This document shows positions 10,485 to 20,318 of a DNA stretch of 64,000 nt, piece by piece. The translations under genes and the position numbers were made by a program. Numbering within the stretch: the first letter of the stretch is position 1; every line of letters begins with the position of its first letter. This DNA is from Mycoemilia scoparia (Eukaryota > Kickxellomycota > Kickxellomycetes > Kickxellales > Kickxellaceae): assembly GCA_027575805.1 (NCBI GenBank), contig JANBPU010000041.1:40147-104146 (forward strand), read 5' to 3'. The notes below the pieces were generated by a model. It saw nothing but the letters and a program-made list of their open reading frames with translations. It was not told the DNA's origin and ran no database searches.

Positions 10485-12419
10485 TTAATTGCTCACCCCG
10501 GATTGCTTTGTTGCAATCGGCATCTTTTTTACCATTTGCTGCTATGTTTGAAAGCACCAGTAGCGGTATTTTATTTTGATAATTATGCAATATTTAGTTG
10601 TCTTGTTTTGTCCAAATATATAAAATTATTATTTTCTTTTAACTACCTGCTTAAACATATGCTTGCTTACACGCCATTAGACCAACTGATTGACTGACTA
10701 ACTAATTAGCTCCATATTAAAGCCTCGAACGCGGTGATTTATATCTATTAAAATACTCAAAAAATCATGTACTTTGAGTTAGGCATATGTAGCAGGAGTG
10801 TTATCAGATTAGATCCTGACACTCTTATCGATCACAAATTGTCAAAACCTTATAGGCTCAAGAAGGGTTCTCACCATACATTAGAGAATATTGATTTTAT
10901 AGATTATATTATTATTATTATTGTTGTTGTTGTTGCTATAAACTCAGGGACCACCATTACTACAGCTACAACCACAACAACTGATGCTGCTGCTACTACT
11001 ACTACTACTACTTTATTAACACTCTTAAACAAAAGTTCAAAAGCCCACACCATAGTATTGTTGGCCTGACTTAGATATGAAAAGAATAATTGCCAAATAA
11101 AGTTCCTTGGTATGCATAGATTGCGAATTTCGGGCCAATACATGGAGCAACTTTTATTAGCACATACATGTTAATTTCAATAAAGATGAATGGATAAATA
11201 AAAATTGACCCTTTCTTAATCAGGTTTATGGCAAAAGAAAGGAAGGGTTATGAGAATTTCAGGACAATCTTTTGCTTTTGTAGTTGATAAAATGACCATT
11301 TATCTTTTGTGGTGGAGACAGCAGCACATGGATCCCAAAATTAGGCATCCATACTACCCGCCACCCCAATACTGCCATCAAGAAATGTCTAATTATGATT
11401 GTTGTTGGACAACAAGAAGGTCGGTCAATAGTTCATCTGAACAGCGCAATCTGGACACACTCGCATTCACACCCAAGACAAATGCCCGGGCGTCCAAGTG
11501 CTGCGTAGTGCTGTGTACTGAGCCAAAAATGTGGCGCCAAAAGAATATCTCACAATTGAAGGAGAGACTGCGGCTGTTGTGTATGTGAATGTTGGTAACG
11601 CAAGAATCAACCGAACCCACACCACTCTCATTCTCATTCTCACAATACGCACATGGCTTTAACAACAGTTAGAGATAGACAAATTTAGACAGGACCCAGT
11701 AGTAAATGGTTGGGGCAACCCAAAGAATCCAAGAAATCGTGATAATAAAGTATGGCTGCAAGCCTTCCATAATGGCTCTCTTCCATCTCACACGCTTACT
11801 TATTTAAAGAGAGAGAGAGAGAGAGAGACTCGCATGACTGACTGGCTGCAACTATATGGCTATTTTATAACAAGCTCGTGCCAATACATGTAGTATGTAC
11901 CTAAACCATCTGACACCAATAGTAAGTATAAAGATAATGAAAAGAGAACGAGGTTAAAAAATAGAGAGAGAGAGAGAGAGCTGCATAAGCATGGCAAACA
12001 AAAGTACCAATGTCCAAGTTAAACTTGCCCAACTCAGGATTGACTGAATAAAAGAGTCCATTGCAAACTTGACTGTTCGTCAATATCAATCAATCGTTTA
12101 CTGTGCTGAACTTTCAGCTCGTGTCAAACTGCTCAGCCTCTTGTGTTTGGTGATGGCTGTGGTAGAATGGTATGCCTTTTGCGTACACATTGTGCCGTGG
12201 TACTCTCTCACACGTATCCAAATAAGCTAACTTTATCAAGATTAAAGATCACAGTCCAGTCTGTACTCTATTCTACTCTAGCTTTTGTTCTGTACTTCAC
12301 ACAGAAAGCCAAGAAAAAAGCGATACACAGGTTGGGGAATAAGGTGCCAGAGAGAAATAATTAAAGAGGTGGTTATAGATACTTTCACACACATTTACAA
12401 CCTTTTATATTACATTCTC

Positions 12420-12459
<40 letters not shown>

Positions 12460-12823
12460 AATCTGCATTTCCAAATCCTTCTTATGCTTCATTCTCAACT
12501 TTTCTTGTTTGATCGAACCTTTGTTTGCTATTGTCTTTGTTCTCTCTCTCTATTTGTTGTTCTTCACACCAAACTCTAAACGACAATCTTCAAAACAAAC
12601 CATCCTCTCTCTTTGACTCATCGAAATAAACAGGCCCATTGCTCTCGTCTAGTGTGTTTGTGCTCATACAAGAACACAATTCCTATCTGTTCAGCCTGCT
12701 GCTTGGCAACAATAGCTTTAGCCATCAGCTGTTTCTCTCTCTCCCTCTTCCAAACTATTATAAAGCCAAGTCAGGCCGATCGACCATATAAGGAACAAGA
12801 AACAGAAGATAGAAGCCAACAAT
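10485..12823. other. intergenic, microsatellite-rich
   Basis: More than 2 kb with no convincing gene. It contains ATT/GTT/ACA triplet tracts (10905-11010), GA tracts (11808-11828, 11963-11979) and long CT tracts (12424-12458, 12542-12551). The last 250 bp are pyrimidine-rich and probably hold the promoter and leader of the gene starting at 12824. Open frames here run through repeats and lack domains. Confidence 0.5.
12424..12458. repeat. (CT)n microsatellite
   Basis: Nearly perfect dinucleotide tract in the intergenic region. Similar CT/GA tracts recur before many starts in this window. Confidence 0.9.
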
Positions 12824-14314
12824 ATGTTTGACCTTTACCGTAATCCTTCTCCACATTCAATGAAGCAAAGACAATCTGGGCTTGAAAATAATGGCATGGC
12901 TTACAGTAGAAACACCAACAGCAACGCTCTGGAGCCAAAAAGGCTGCAAGAGCTGTGCTCAAGCCTAGTCGAGGGTTGTGTTGTTGAAGCAGCCGGTTCA
13001 AGGAATGATTCACTCCCCATTTCTGATACTAAAGCCACAACGACAACGACAACCAGTCCGCCAAGATCAGCAAAATCAAGAAGATACTTTCCATACTCTG
13101 TTAGTCTCAACTCTGGCCCACAATCCATGGTGATGGCAGCTACTAATACAGACAAAGGCAAGAAGCCCGCCACCACTAACAAAAGGAAAAGGGCAAGGCC
13201 ACTGGGAAGACAGAGAAGATGCTGTACTCTTCCTTCAGCTTCAACAGCAGCAACAGTCTCATCAGCCAGTTGTCGTTGTTATCAAGACCACAACTGCCAC
13301 CAGAAGCTCAGTAGCTCAAAAGACCAAAGATGTCCTCAAAGGTTATCAAAGCCACCGCCACCACCACCACTCCAGCAGGCATATCGCCATCACAGCAATG
13401 GTGGTCGCCATAAGTGCTGGTCATCGCCGATATTTTCAAGCATAACTACTAATGACGATAGCAACAAACCCACTGTCCTTTTGGATGACGTTAATTTCAA
13501 CCTTCTACACCAAAGATCCTCTCCTCTAATGATGCCCGTATCTCCCCCACTATCATTGCCATCTTCATCTCAACTGCTGCAACACCAACAATATGGATTC
13601 AACAGAATAGATCCAACAAGCAGTCTGGTTAGCCACCATCATGAGCTTGGAATTTCTCCTTCCGCTGCATTTGGTCTAAACACCAATTCCACAGCAAATG
13701 CGGTTGATAGCACTACTCAATTTAGCGATGACAACATGTACATAGAAAATACCACCGAATATACTTTGCCACCAGATGCAAAATTGCCAGATCTGGTCTA
13801 TTCTCCTCCATCATTATCCCCAACAGTACTATCACTGCCAGATCAGCTTAAGTATAGACCATTAGACAGTACAGAGATTCTCTCTGACTTTGAATTCTCT
13901 TCTTCCTCAGATGATGATGATGATGAGAAAGAATATCAAGAAATCACATCCTACAAAAATACCAAAACAATTCAATCACACACAAAATCTACAACAAATA
14001 GAATCAAAAACAATCCAAAACCACAACAAACATTACAACAGCAGCGTTCAGAACCAAATAGTAGTTTATTTACAATGTTAAATATCCCTGCATTACTTTC
14101 TTCTTCTCCTCATTCCACCACTTCAAATTCGCATTCTTATTGTTATCTACCCCATCATTCTTTTTTAACCTTGTCCTCAACCATTTCAATTCCATCGCCT
14201 ACTTCGTATTATGAATTTGCATATAGTAGACTACATCCCAACCCCAGTCATATCAATCACAGCCACAACAATCCCAACAGAAGTAGCAGTGCTGGTAGCA
14301 GTAGTGATCTTTGA
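12824..14314 (+). CDS. low-complexity Ser/Thr/Pro-rich protein, possibly nuclear, 496 aa
   Basis: Single-exon frame without a recognisable domain. The composition is dominated by Ser, Thr, Pro and Asn, so it is probably largely disordered. A strongly basic cluster (NKRKRARPLGRQRR, near residue 119) would suit a nuclear localisation signal. A proline run (PPPPPP) lies near residue 180. An acidic patch (SSSSDDDDDEKEYQE) lies near residue 358. The middle contains repeated hydrophobic-Pro-Ser motifs (LPDLVYSPPSLSP), and the last residues are SSSAGSSSDL. Coding status rests on length and amino-acid-level organisation, not homology. A regulatory role is only a guess. An AATAAA lies about 30 bp after the stop. 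The gene converges on the one ending at 14500, with 185 bp between stops. Confidence 0.65.
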   Translation: MFDLYRNPSPHSMKQRQSGLENNGMAYSRNTNSNALEPKRLQELCSSLVEGCVVEAAGSRNDSLPISDTKATTTTTTSPPRSAKSRRYFPYSVSLNSGPQSMVMAATNTDKGKKPATTNKRKRARPLGRQRRCCTLPSASTAATVSSASCRCYQDHNCHQKLSSSKDQRCPQRLSKPPPPPPLQQAYRHHSNGGRHKCWSSPIFSSITTNDDSNKPTVLLDDVNFNLLHQRSSPLMMPVSPPLSLPSSSQLLQHQQYGFNRIDPTSSLVSHHHELGISPSAAFGLNTNSTANAVDSTTQFSDDNMYIENTTEYTLPPDAKLPDLVYSPPSLSPTVLSLPDQLKYRPLDSTEILSDFEFSSSSDDDDDEKEYQEITSYKNTKTIQSHTKSTTNRIKNNPKPQQTLQQQRSEPNSSLFTMLNIPALLSSSPHSTTSNSHSYCYLPHHSFLTLSSTISIPSPTSYYEFAYSRLHPNPSHINHSHNNPNRSSSAGSSSDL

Positions 14315-14499
14315 TTATCAAAGCTTATTTCTCCCACAAAAAAAACTCAATAAAGACCAAGAATAGAAAGATGTATAAAAATATAATTACATAAATTTAT
14401 CATTTATTTTTAATTTATTTACAAAGCAAAAATAATATTTACACTAGGACAGAGCCATCACACCATCATAAAAATCTAGAATAAAATTTAATTTTCCAT

Positions 14500-15530
14500 T
14501 TAATTTTTTTGTTCATTATCTTCAACTACCATCGTGGTCGCCACATTTCCATCACTCACCCCATTATTTCCAATTTCATTTTGAATGCTATCTCCAATTC
14601 CACCAGTGCTTGTATTTTGTGGTGTACTAGCAGGCAACATAAACCCACCACTACCACTACCACTACCAAAATTAGTTCCAAAGAATCTAAATACTGAGCC
14701 TACTCCTGTTGTTGCAACAGTAGTAGTAGGACGTTGTGGTGCAATAGGTGTGTCGACTACATTGAACGGAGAATCCAATACATAATTCTGTCCACCAAAC
14801 CCTGGTGTTGCTACACTTCCAACTGCTGGGGTATTAGGAATAGATGCTGATGCCGATGACATGGGAAAGTTCTGAGCAATAGGTGTTGAAATATTAAAGA
14901 ATGGTAAAGCTGGCGATGATACATTTTGTTGCATTTGTGGAATAAAAAAGGGCGGTGCTGAATTTAGCGATGCATTATAAATATCTCCATTACCAGCAGC
15001 AGCGTTAGTTGTTGATTGTGTTCCAGTTCCAGTTCCAGTTCCAGTTCCAGTTCCAGTGATAGCTGCTGGATTTTGGAACATTTGATTTTCTTGGTTTGTT
15101 GCAAGCTGTCCAACTATAACCAAATATACAATTACATACATAAATATTAGTTTAAAAGATCTCATTCCTCACAACTAACCAGTAACACATAGATATTAAT
15201 ATGGCATGGGTACTACTACTAATACTTACGATATGGTCCATAATTTAAAGAAAACATCTGTCCGTTCAATTTCTTGTTAATGCTGTTAAAAATCAATGCT
15301 CTGGCTAGTTTATCAAACTCGGCCTTGCTTTTTGCGTTGTTTTCATCGTCCCCGCCATAAGACTGTTTGAGCTGGACTAGATTTTCTTTGGCTTGTTGGT
15401 CGAAATCTATTTCTAGTTCAATCTTTACGCGGATACGTTCTTCAACTGGATAAAGGCTAAGGCATGGTTGAACCATGACTTTGAAATTACCAAATGTGTG
15501 TTTTGGAATATCACCACCATTATTATTATT

Positions 15531-15562
<32 letters not shown>

Positions 15563-15626
15563 CAGTTGTTGTTGTTGCTGCTGCTGCTGCTGCTGCTGTT
15601 GTTATTGTGGTAGTGGGATTCATCAT
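14500..15626 (-). CDS. protein of unknown function with a conserved-looking N-terminal core, two exons, 336 aa
   Basis: Exons 15230-15626 and 14500-15113 are joined by a GT-AG intron (donor gtaagt, acceptor ttatag; phase 1), reading ...LNYGPY|LGQLATNQ. Residues 15-40 are Ala, Thr and a run of about 14 Asn encoded by GTT repeats on the plus strand. Residues about 45-130 look like a folded domain: FGNFKVMVQPCLSLYPVEER, then RVKIELEIDFDQQ, FDKLARALIFNSI and LNGQMFSLNYGPY. The C-terminal half is disordered (Gly/Ser/Thr/Pro), including a TGTGTG run from a six-base repeat (CCAGTT, 15020-15057). I do not recognise the family. The downstream-only frame starting with a hydrophobic Met is an artefact of reading through the intron. 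Confidence 0.7.
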
Positions 15627-16593
15627 GGCTGATTATAGAAAATCTATTGAATTAAGTTTAGAAGAAAAAGTCTCTTTTGAACTTTAGTTTTTGCAAAATA
15701 TAGAAACTATAATAACTATAATAAGAGCAAATACAAATGTTTAAACTGGAAACAAAAACAGAAGGAGGGACAAATAAATATTAATAAGCGAGAGAGTGAA
15801 GGAAAGAATGGAAAAGGCGGTTTGAATATAAAATATATCCAAAATTTTATCAAGATGTATTTAAGAACACACACATATATCCCCATCAAATAACTCACAT
15901 AGTTACTATTATTATTACTATTTTATTCTCTTGATCAACCAGTCTATTCAATACCATCACACAGAGAAGGCAAAAAAAATCCCGAAAGAACATAAAAATA
16001 AAACCAACAAACCATAAAATTGATTTTAGATTTTAAAAACTGTTTTTATAAACATAATATGCGTATAAAATAAAGCATAATAGTTGGAATCAAAAGCAAA
16101 TTTTAAATTTAGATTTTTTGGTTGACTCTTTGTGTTTATCCGAAAAAATATTTAGAATCTGACAGACAAAATAATGCTTTGAGCACTATTTGTTTTATGT
16201 TTTTTATCTTGTAGTATTGGATTGAAATTGGGGCAATCCAGTATACGGACACATAAAAGTGTATAAGGTCTATTTGATTCCACAAAGATTTAGACAAAAA
16301 TTGCAGTGAGTCCTCAGGAATTGCATATCAAATTGGCCTGTGTGTATGTGATTGAAATAATAAAAATCTGATAAAGACTCGCCACTATTCATCATACATT
16401 TGATCTCAAGTAAAATCTCACCATATATTAATACAAAGTAAAAATCTATTGGATTTGGAGAGGGGAGGGGAGTATATTTTGATCACCACGACTTTCAGCT
16501 AATACTGTTGATGTCATTGGAGTCAGCCACAACCCAACCGTCTATCATTTTAACTCCACATTTCAAATAGGGGACAATGTTACAAATTATATA
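15627..16593. other. intergenic with a degenerate family A repeat
   Basis: AT-rich, no gene. A diverged family A copy can be read at about 16280-16435 (aaggtct...tagacaaaaattgcagtg...gcatatcaaattggcc...atctcaagtaaaatctcACCATAT). The first 100 bp are the probable promoter of the minus-strand gene starting at 15626. Confidence 0.45.
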
Positions 16594-16885
16594 AACCTTT
16601 CCTCAATATCATTGAAGTAATAAAAAATAACCAATAAATTAGTAATAAAACAAAAAAAATAGTTGATTGAGGATTATGCTTGTAAATAGCCGTCATTTAA
16701 TAAGCCTTTTTTTAATATCATTGAAATAATAAAAAATAACCAATTAATTAGTAATAAAACAAAAGAATAATCGATTGAGGAGTATGTTTGTAAATAGCCG
16801 TTATTTAATAAGCCTTTTTTTAACACCATTGAAATGAACAAATAACTAATTGGTAAAAAAGGAACAGTGTATAATTGTCCGTGTA
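16594..16885 (+). repeat. tandem repeat, about 108-bp unit, 2.6 copies
   Basis: Units begin near 16594, 16704 and 16812. Each contains cctttttttaatatcattga, a block rich in aataaaaaataaccaa, gattgagga and tgtaaatagccg. The third unit is truncated. A single further unit occurs at 31988-32097 in front of the duplicate secreted-peptide gene. Confidence 0.8.
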
Positions 16886-16888
16886 GTA

Positions 16889-17002
16889 TATGGTCAAAGT
16901 TCACAGAGCTTTAGGCAAAATGGCTGGTGATTAGGCCAAATTCTGTGGGCCCATCTCTGTCTAACATAGAGATTCAATCACTAGTGAAATCTCACCAAAT
17001 AT
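16889..17002 (+). repeat. family A dispersed element
   Basis: Reads tatGGTCAAAGTTCACAGAGC, ttaggcaaaatgg, gattaggccaaattctg, gggcccatctctg and gattcaatcactagtgaaat, ending ctcaccaaatatg. It has an internal deletion relative to longer copies. It directly abuts a family B element. Confidence 0.8.
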
Positions 17003-17117
17003 GTGTGATTATTTTTGAAGGGTGAATGTTTACTAGTAAAACTGGGACATCGATTTGGCTGTGATTGCCCCTATAATCACTGACCACCAAAATGTACCCT
17101 TCAGAAATTATTACTTA
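17000..17117 (-). repeat. family B MITE-like element, copy 2
   Basis: Outer inverted ends are gattatttttgaagggtgaa and the complementary acccttcagaaattattac. The internal block is in reverse orientation (tactagtaaaactgg...ggctgtgattgcccctataatcac). It lies between a family A element and the duplicated secreted-peptide segment. Confidence 0.85.
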
Positions 17118-17313
17118 ATATTTGTAAATAACCACATTAAATTGAATTTCTTTTTGCAAATATCTAAATGTCAGTAATCAAATGCTTTATTGTTGCACAA
17201 GTATAGTAAACATATAAAGCTACTAATGCCATTACATTTAATGATCAGTGCCTCTTGTCTGCTTACAACAACAACAGCAGCAGCAGCACCAATTCAGCTT
17301 CTACCGAAATACA

Positions 17314-17325
17314 CTATAAATATAG
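17314..17325 (+). promoter_or_regulatory. TATA box of small secreted-peptide gene, copy 1
   Basis: ACTATAAATATAG lies about 100 bp before the ATG at 17419. The same element is kept at the same distance in the duplicate copy. Confidence 0.55.
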
Positions 17326-17418
17326 ACAAAATTCTTCACTTTGTTTGGGGCTCATTAACAACCTTGGATATTTCTATTCTTTTCTTCGTCATCAGAATTC
17401 TCACTATCAAGCTTCGAA

Positions 17419-17643
17419 ATGAAACTCACCAACGCCGTTGTTTTGACTGCTCTTGCTACTACTGCTTTCAGTGCCGTTTCCATCACTGCCCAAGGCAATG
17501 GAAAGAACAAGAAAGGTCCGTTAACTCTTGACCCTAGACATGTTGCCGCTCTCGCTGCTCTCAGAACGTCATTGAACAAACAGCAAGCTCAGACCATGGG
17601 ACTTATCGATGGCCTTCTAGGTGGCCTTCTAGGTGGTCTTTAG
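17419..17643 (+). CDS. small secreted peptide precursor, 74 aa (shorter duplicate)
   Basis: The precursor has a signal peptide (MKLTNAVVLTALATTAFSAV, cleavage probably near ITA|QG). The mature part of about 50 residues starts QGNGKNKKGPLTLDPRHVAA, continues with a helix-prone Ala/Leu segment and ends in LLGGLLGGL, encoded by a perfect GGCCTTCTAGGT repeat. The function is not recognised. The paralogue at 32365 continues for ten more codons. At that point this copy has TAG where the other has AAG, and the downstream frame remains homologous (NTFKQATSF against NIFKQTTSF). This copy therefore looks truncated by one nonsense change. A longer overlapping frame beginning at 17190 reads through the TATA region and is not the gene. 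Confidence 0.75.
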   Translation: MKLTNAVVLTALATTAFSAVSITAQGNGKNKKGPLTLDPRHVAALAALRTSLNKQQAQTMGLIDGLLGGLLGGL

Positions 17644-17790
17644 AACACCTTTAAACAAGCCACCTCTTTCTCGATAGGTCGTACTTAAATTTTCGGTCAC
17701 ACTGATTGAGTAGTGTATTGTCTCAATACAAATAATAATTATTATAAAACAGAGAATGTCAAACATTACTTTTAATCAAGTAATTATGGC

Positions 17791-18029
17791 CCATTTAGAG
17801 AAAAACTCAAGCTTTAGTTATTTTGTTAATGGTAGTGAGGTGTGTGTGTGTGTGTGTGTGTGTGGATCAGTAAAGTCAATCAATAGGATTCAAGAAATTA
17901 AACCCAAACTTGTGTGTCTCTTTGATATAATTAATCCAAAAATGAATCATCATAACTACACACCCAATTATGTAAGAAAAAATCGATTTCATAATGTGAA
18001 TGAGAAAAAATAAAGAGGGCTCTGAGCCA
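17791..18029. other. intergenic with a GT microsatellite
   Basis: Contains a (GT)n tract at about 17840-17864. No gene is seen. Confidence 0.5.
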
Positions 18030-18510
18030 ACCAACTATTTCTCACGAGCTTTATCGATGATGAGGATAGGTGATGATTTAGTGTACTTTGATAAGCGCAG
18101 ATACGTGAATTTTTTGTAATGTAGAAATCCCCCAAGCTCCACCATCAGGCTAGTCTGGAATATTATTTACAATATTAGACATAACTACAGAAGATACATT
18201 AAAAAGAGATCCGGAAAGAAGAAATGGCTAGTTTAGTTAAAGCAACGCAGCGTAGGGAAAAGAGGCTCGGAGCTTTAGCACACAAGGATTGAGAGTGGCT
18301 AATCCTATGGTTCTTGTCGAATTTGTGATATTACCAAAAACGCAAGGGAAAACTAGAAAACTGTTGTTGTTTGTGAAGTGTTTAAGACAGGTTCATAACG
18401 ATTCTTCATAAGCCTTGTTGTGCTTGCTTATTTGCATAGAGATACGACTGAGCAAGTGGTTGGTACCATTTACTATGGACTGGCGGCAACTAGTCAAAAA
18501 CAATAATACG
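18030..18510 (+). pseudogene. possible relic of a TnpB/Fanzor-like transposon nuclease (low confidence)
   Basis: Broken reading frames with several stops. Early on, one frame reads DDLVYFDKRRYVNFL, reminiscent of the first catalytic-Asp region (DPxRRD) of TnpB/Fanzor proteins. Further on, a frame reads SCRICDITKNAREN, a stop, KTVVVCEVFKTGS, and after another stop HRDTTEQVVGTIYYGLAAT. This resembles the zinc-ribbon (C-x2-C...C-x2-C) followed by RD-x-NAA-NI at the end of those nucleases. The order fits, but the distance between the two parts is much shorter than in intact proteins, implying an internal deletion. All of this is by-eye similarity, and other transposase types or chance are possible. 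Confidence 0.3.
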
Positions 18511-18803
18511 CTACAAACTTGACTTCTTGTTCTATTCCACAGATGCTGTTTCAAGCTCTCCCTCTTCTCACTTATCTTTCTTTTTTAACCCACATTATTA
18601 GTCATATATATTCTTTCACCTTTCTTTGGAGTCCTTCTTCATTCTTTAGCTTGGACTCTACTCCCCTTTTACCTTTTCCATTCTGTTGTTCTATCCTTTT
18701 AAGGGGCTCAAATTATTCAAATTACCACATTCTCCTGTATTTGGTATCTCCCCTCTTTCAAGTCTTTGGTGTATTTGAGAAGCTTGTTAAGTAGACAGTA
18801 AAG

Positions 18804-18843
<40 letters not shown>

Positions 18844-20318
18844 CAAAAGGTAGGTTTGGACCATCTAATCTAATTTGCATCGGGTCATGTATCCCGCATC
18901 AGCATTTGTATAACATACCAAAGTTTAAAACCATCTATCCCTCCCATGCACATTCAAATGTTCATTATGCTGGTTAGTACAATTGAAAGCCCATGAGAAA
19001 AAACTAACCTGTTCTCTTTCTTTCTCTCGTTTTTATCATCGCATACATGCATATATCGTTTGGTTATATGCGGTGCGTGTGTAGGGTTTGCTCGGTTCTT
19101 GTTCACACAGCATCTCGAGTTCTATTCAATTTATAGATTGGCCTACGAGTTTAAACCAACCAAAAGAACAGCCCACTACCATACACAGCACACATTAAAT
19201 ATTCCGATTTATTATTCGCTGTCTCCTTCGAGCCTTTCGCATCAGTTCTCTACCATTCTATTTATATCCATTCAGTTGTATAAATAATCCTGCCTGAGGA
19301 AAGAGGATCAAGAGCAGAGGTGGCTTTGACTTTTATTCTCTCAATCTTTCATTATGTACGTATATATCAAACTTTATTTCTCCTACATTCCATATCATCA
19401 GAGCCTGTATTATTCTATTTGCAGGTATGGCTCTATCCCTGGCACTTTATGATCCTTTGTTTATCATTCACTCATACCCCATTGCTTTCTTTCACCCATA
19501 CATACTATTCCCCACAAATTCACCTTGGTTCTACTTGTTATCTTTTGTCTCTATATAGTCTAGTCTTCAGTAGCAACAACAGCAACCACAATTATCAATA
19601 GTATTGCACTTGTACCATTGCTCAGACTAATTCAACACTTTAGTCTATATTAATTCACACGAACATAATCATCATCCGTTTGATCTCTCCATCTTTATCA
19701 TTTATTTTGGTCGCTCACATTCTTGTTTGCTATATCGAGTCTGAGATCATCAATTATCATTTCTTCTCTTCCCTGCAATTCTGCTTTGGTTGGTTGTGAT
19801 CCAAATTTCCCTGGCTGTGTATATAAATTCAATATTGCTCCAGAGATTTTATTTCTTATATTTGGGTAAGCTGCAGAATCTTTACCCCTAATCCTTCATA
19901 CACATACACATTCATATTATCTCTCGAAAACACACACACACGTACACTCCTTAAGACTGGTAAGTAAATCAATCCTATTTATTTTCCCTACATCCCAATA
20001 CATAATGTTTGATAAAGCAATAGCGCAACATGGAAATTTTTTCCCTTTTCCCACCAATACCAATACCACCACTACCATTAACAAATCGATGACAAAGAGA
20101 TGTGTGGCTATACCAACTGCATTTAGATACTGCAGCAACATTGTGCGAGTGATTGTGTATAACATTTGATAATTAACTGAATTAATATTGCTATTTCAAT
20201 ACTATTATTAGCACCCGTGTGATTAAAAGGGAAAAAGAAAAAGAGTGCGAGGACGACGAGTAGGATAATACCAAAGCTCTTATTAATTGAGGCACAAATA
20301 AATTATACACACATATCA
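18511..20318. other. intergenic / leader of the four-RRM gene
   Basis: CT-rich with a long (CT)n tract at 18807-18840. No gene is recognised. Near the 3' end a donor-like ctGGTAAGTA at about 19958 and an acceptor-like tattattag near 20212 could bound an intron in the 5' UTR of the gene at 20319. Confidence 0.45.

Larger units (their letters stand above)
17130..17790 (+). repeat. segmental duplication, copy 1
   Basis: Nearly identical over its length to 32095-32740, including promoter, coding region and 3' region (ctgattgagtagtgtattgt near the end). Short indels are seen, mainly in an Ala/Thr-type triplet repeat at 17266-17290. The high identity in non-coding sequence argues for a recent duplication or gene conversion. 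Confidence 0.85.

Noticed and set aside
16594..16885. CRISPR-like array
   Set aside because: Units are contiguous tandem repeats of about 108 bp without spacers, in a eukaryotic context.
17190..17531. 113-codon frame overlapping the first secreted-peptide gene, with a counterpart in the duplicate copy
   Set aside because: It reads through the TATA box and then an alternate frame of the real signal-peptide gene. Its preservation in both copies only reflects their recent duplication. The antisense frames in both copies are rejected for the same reason.
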